Positions 60,239 through 64,000 of a stretch of 64,000 bases of DNA are shown piece by piece. The stretch comes from Sindora glabra. Its lineage: Eukaryota > Streptophyta > Magnoliopsida > Fabales > Fabaceae. The translations under genes were made by a program, and so were the position numbers. The notes beneath the pieces are model-generated. The model worked only from the letters and a program-made list of their open reading frames with translations, ran no database searches and had not been told where the DNA came from. The stretch is from positions 49,070,876 through 49,134,875 of the forward strand of contig CM035231.1 in NCBI GenBank assembly GCA_020226215.1. The letters are read 5' to 3'. The first letter of the stretch is position 1; each line of letters starts with the position of its first letter.

Positions 60239-63200
60239 GTCCATAGAATAACTCAATGTGACGGGGTGGGAGAAATTCTTTTATGAATTTAGTGGGTAAA
60301 AGTTATGTAAATTCAATGACTCATTTTATTATTAATAATAAACATATTATCAATGAAAAATTTCTTGAAAAACCATTTTTATAGCAATGAAGTGATTAAT
60401 TACATTTACGCGATTTTCACATTCTAAATTTGTAGAAAATTTTAATATTCAAGCAAACATGCAAGAGATTTAAAAAAGGGAAAATATGCATTAAGTATTA
60501 TTCTTAGAGGTCTTTGATTTATAATAACAGCATGTGAAGTCCTATTTTTGAGAAAATAGAAAAAATATGAATTGTTTGATTAATTATTATTTAATAAATT
60601 AAAGAAAATATAATTTTTTAAAAAAATTCTACTTCGCATAAAATATGAAAAGTTGCTTATCCACATCTTTTTAGGTAAGTTTTACTTTATATGTTATTTT
60701 TAGATAAAAATAAAATTATTCTAATTAAATTTAATTAATAATAATTAAAATTTATTAATTTATATTATAAGAATAATGAGAATATAATAATTATTTTATT
60801 AATATTTCTTAAAAAATTTAAAATTAAACTAAACAAAAATATAAAAAATTATTTCTTACGAAGTGTTACTTCCTTATATCATCCAAACACTTTGAGCATT
60901 TCTCAATAAGTTTGCATAAGTAATTGCTTTCCAAGAATTTTAATTTTTTTATAGGAAGTTACTTTTTATATGAAGCAAATAATTTTTTAGTAGTATCAAC
61001 AAATTTGTAAGTTTTATGATCTATACATAAATTAACTTTAAATGACATTTGGTCAAAAGATATTAAAAGTTGGAAATAGGATCAAAAGTTTGATTCTCTT
61101 ACTAAATATTTAGTTTATGTATAATGAAATTTATTATCTTTACTTACATATCATTAACAAATTCTCCTTCAATTTGGTTTCATTCCATCTTCTCAAAGTT
61201 TCACATTATGTCATTTAATAACAATAAAAAAGAAGAGATTATGGTGCACTGATATACCATCTAACTTAATTATTAATTAAGTTTACTTTTTTTTAAAAAG
61301 TCAAATTATGTATGCTTTCGTATGCTTAATCAACAATCAGATCTAGTTATACATCAGTACATAATAAAATTCTTCAAATAAAAAGTACTTATCCCTTTTC
61401 ATTATTATTACTTCCACTCATTATTATTATTAGCTTGCTATCATTATTACCCTTGTTGCCCTGGCATCAATACTATTATTGCTACTCAAATTATGACTGT
61501 TGTCACTACTGATATTGTTGTCACCACCATTATTACTACTATTGTTATTATTGTTATTGTTATTATTGTGATCATCATCATCATTATCATCATTGATTGA
61601 TTCCTAATTAATAAACTAAATAAAAAAATATAAATAATATAATTTCATCTTTTGAATGAATCACATAACTTTAAAAATTAATAATTTTCTTTTCTATTAA
61701 TAAATTATAAATTAATTTTTAAAAGTATTTAATATACTATCTTGTTTAAAAAAATAAGTACTTATTTGATAAGATTTATAAAATAACTTATAAGTTTATA
61801 GTTTTTAAATTTTTTTTCAAATTTATTCCTCTTTTTTAATTCAATAAGAACCTATGTCCTAATTGTATAAGTAAATATTTAATATGTTCTCATTAAATTA
61901 ATGTAAATAAATTAAAAATAAACAAGTAAATAAATATGTAATATAATTTTATAAAATATAATTAATTAAATTTTAAGTCTTATATTATATTTTGAATAAT
62001 AAATAAATGAATATATAATATTATAAATATAATTAGTTAAATTTTTAATAATCATATCCTTATTTTGAATATTTAAATTTAAAATAAATATAAATTAATT
62101 TAATTTATGTAATTATTTATATTAATATGTTTTTTTATAGTCTCTTTTTCTTTTGCCATGTCTTAGGTTGAAATTCAATAATATTTTATGTGTTAATAAC
62201 ACTTAAAAGAATTACATACCAACACTTTTTTTAACTAATATTAAAAGTGACAAATTATTCAATACATACGCAACGTTTTGATTCCAACTTTGGACGCAAT
62301 CACATTTTTTAACGTCTTGTGTGGTACGGAACAGTTGGGAAAATTTTCGGCCGACTGCAAGGATCCGAAAACGTATTGCCACTTTAATTAAAAAAATATG
62401 TTGCCTAAATTCAAAATTAAAGACATAGTAGAATCAATATAAGTTTGATATGATTTAGTTCATGTGTGAAAATGATAAATAAAATTCGTTAAGAAGGATT
62501 AAAAAAAGAGATATTATAAAATATTTAATTATTCTTAAACTCATTTTTAACGTACATTTAAAAAATCTCACAATCCTTTTATAATTAGAGATACATATTC
62601 ACATAAATAGTATATATACTTTTATTTTTAATATAAATAATTTTAACAAAAATTAAAAATTTATAAAATATTAAATAACTATGGATATATATAAACTCTT
62701 TCATCTAATCTTTTTGATAATACATGTATTTATATATTAAAAGATTAGGTAAAAAGAATTTAATTTAAATAAAAATAATTTTAAAAAAAGTAATTTCAAA
62801 TTGATTGCCATTTTAATTTAAATAGAAGAATAATCTAAAAATAGATATAAATTAATAATTATTAGAATTTCGTTAAATTGTAATACTAACAAAATGAAAA
62901 GAAATATTAGTTGCCAATCAAATGTTAAGGAAGTCCACAGAAATCATTATTAGGTCAAATCGATGAATTGGCTTTGAGTTCTTTCGTTTTGGTTTGCTCC
63001 GGCATCGACGTAAATTTTTGAAAGCTGGGGGTCTCTAACAACTAATGATCATACGATCATTCGAAAGGCACAAATTGACTTGAGAACATTGACAATTGCC
63101 AAAAAGTTTCAAAATAATTTGTATTAATATATATTCTCAAGGGCGTGGACTTAAGGTAGGATAAATTATCTTGCCATATTGTTTAATTGCGTATTATTTA

Positions 63201-64000
63201 ATGATTTGATTTTATGAAAATAGAGATTATAATCTTTGATTAAAAGGTAAAAGTAACATGAAGCAAAGTTGAATATATATTTAAAAAATATGATAATTAT
63301 AAATTATCTCATTTAGAAAAATAAGGTTATTTATAAAATAACCCTACCGATAAAAATCAAAGTTGAATGTTGATAAATTTTATTAGTTTATTAATACAAT
63401 ATTTTTAAATTAAAATTATAATGGCATAGAATAGTAAGATAAAAATTAATTTGTACTAAGTTAATTGACAACTTCCACAAATTAATCTTTCTAATATTAT
63501 AATAGTTGTGATTTTACAATTTTACATTAGGTTGTTTTTAAAACAAATATATATATATTCATAGTAAATTATTCTTTAAAAAAATCTTCACTCAATTATT
63601 CTTTTATTATAAATTTGTCTTAAGCAAGTTAAAAATTTAATATGAAAAGTATATATTAATTCAATTAGTTAATTATATATCCCGTCTATTAATACAAGTT
63701 TTTTAAAATTAAAATTAAATATATTTAAAATTTATTAATATTTTTTATATCAATTTTAATATTATACAGTTAAAATTTTATTAAGAGTTCATAATTTAAG
63801 TATTATTTTTCTTCCCTCTATTTATACTATTATTTCTCTTCTCCACTCCTATTATAATTACAATCTAGATACCATTAAGTATTACAGATATAATAGAATT
63901 TTTTAATTATAAAAATATATAAACTTTATTTAATTAAATTAATTTATTACATATTTTATTTTTAATTTTTATTACTTTACAATTAATGTACTATTTTTTT
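60239..64000. other. AT-rich intergenic DNA
   Basis: No gene was recognised. A triplet-periodic block (CATTATTATTACT to GATCATCATCATC) lies at about 61398-61600. A possible MITE with ends near 60619-60660 and 60951-60991 is weakly supported. Two slightly GC-richer pockets at about 62270-62385 and 62930-63120 contain no recognisable frame. Confidence 0.45.

Noticed and set aside
60619..60991. A MITE with ends near AAAATTCTACTTCGCAT
   Set aside because: The inverted similarity is patchy in AT-rich DNA and no target duplication is visible, so it is mentioned only as possible.

Overview
This is nuclear DNA from a flowering plant, most likely a eudicot. The evidence is a five-exon Di19 zinc-finger gene, a cytosolic-type tRNA-Thr, DPD1-type organelle exonuclease copies, a fossil L-type lectin receptor kinase, a Ty1/copia element with a Met-tRNA primer site, and many MITEs and AT-rich simple repeats. 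By eye the sequence is very AT-rich. I cannot name the species. Gene density is low: one clearly intact protein gene, one tRNA, one doubtful gene and two fossils.

Layout. Positions 1-475 hold the edge of a CACTA-like palindromic repeat array, and 1.4-1.7 kb a small tandem repeat. The Di19 gene (minus strand, 2340-4836, 219 aa predicted) has a textbook U12-type AT-AC intron. Its upstream region, with a G-box/ABRE, ends at a tRNA-Thr(AGU) gene (5281-5354). A two-copy 420-bp tandem repeat follows.

From about 6.96 to 25.8 kb lies a tandem segmental duplication. Unit A is about 6960-18190 and unit B about 18250-25835. Each unit has one minus-strand DPD1-like exonuclease copy. Copy A has an in-frame TGA and a 1-nt frame difference. 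Copy B is open but has an altered Exo II region and C-terminus. Comparing the units exposes later insertions with empty sister sites: a Harbinger-like MITE, a second MITE, a lectin-receptor-kinase fossil, and a satellite-bearing module. The module sits at different places in A (12381-16064) and B (23348-25512), flanked each time by a 9-bp direct repeat, so it behaves as a mobile element. In A its satellite has a six-monomer higher-order repeat of about 645 bp built from hairpin-forming monomers.

From 26 to 31.7 kb there are AT-rich intergenic DNA, a long-TIR MITE, (TA)45 and minisatellites. A second segmental duplication follows (C about 31870-36720, D about 37250-40650). A 1.6-kb solo LTR interrupts C and is absent from D. 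At 41.4-43.8 kb two copies of a 0.5-kb MITE in opposite orientation flank a GC-rich, TCP-site-rich block. From 44 to 54.6 kb there is only AT-rich DNA with small tandem repeats and one MITE.

A nearly complete-ended but internally deleted Ty1/copia element occupies 54653-60233. It has 479-bp LTRs, a CATGG target duplication, a broken gag and an RT/RNase H remnant. Its leader has an unusual GC-rich cluster of GCGCGTG/CACGCGC dyads. The last 3.7 kb is AT-rich and shows no gene.

No operon-like or cooperating gene set is present. The main interest lies in the mobile satellite module, the U12 intron and the two duplications, which act as built-in before/after comparisons.
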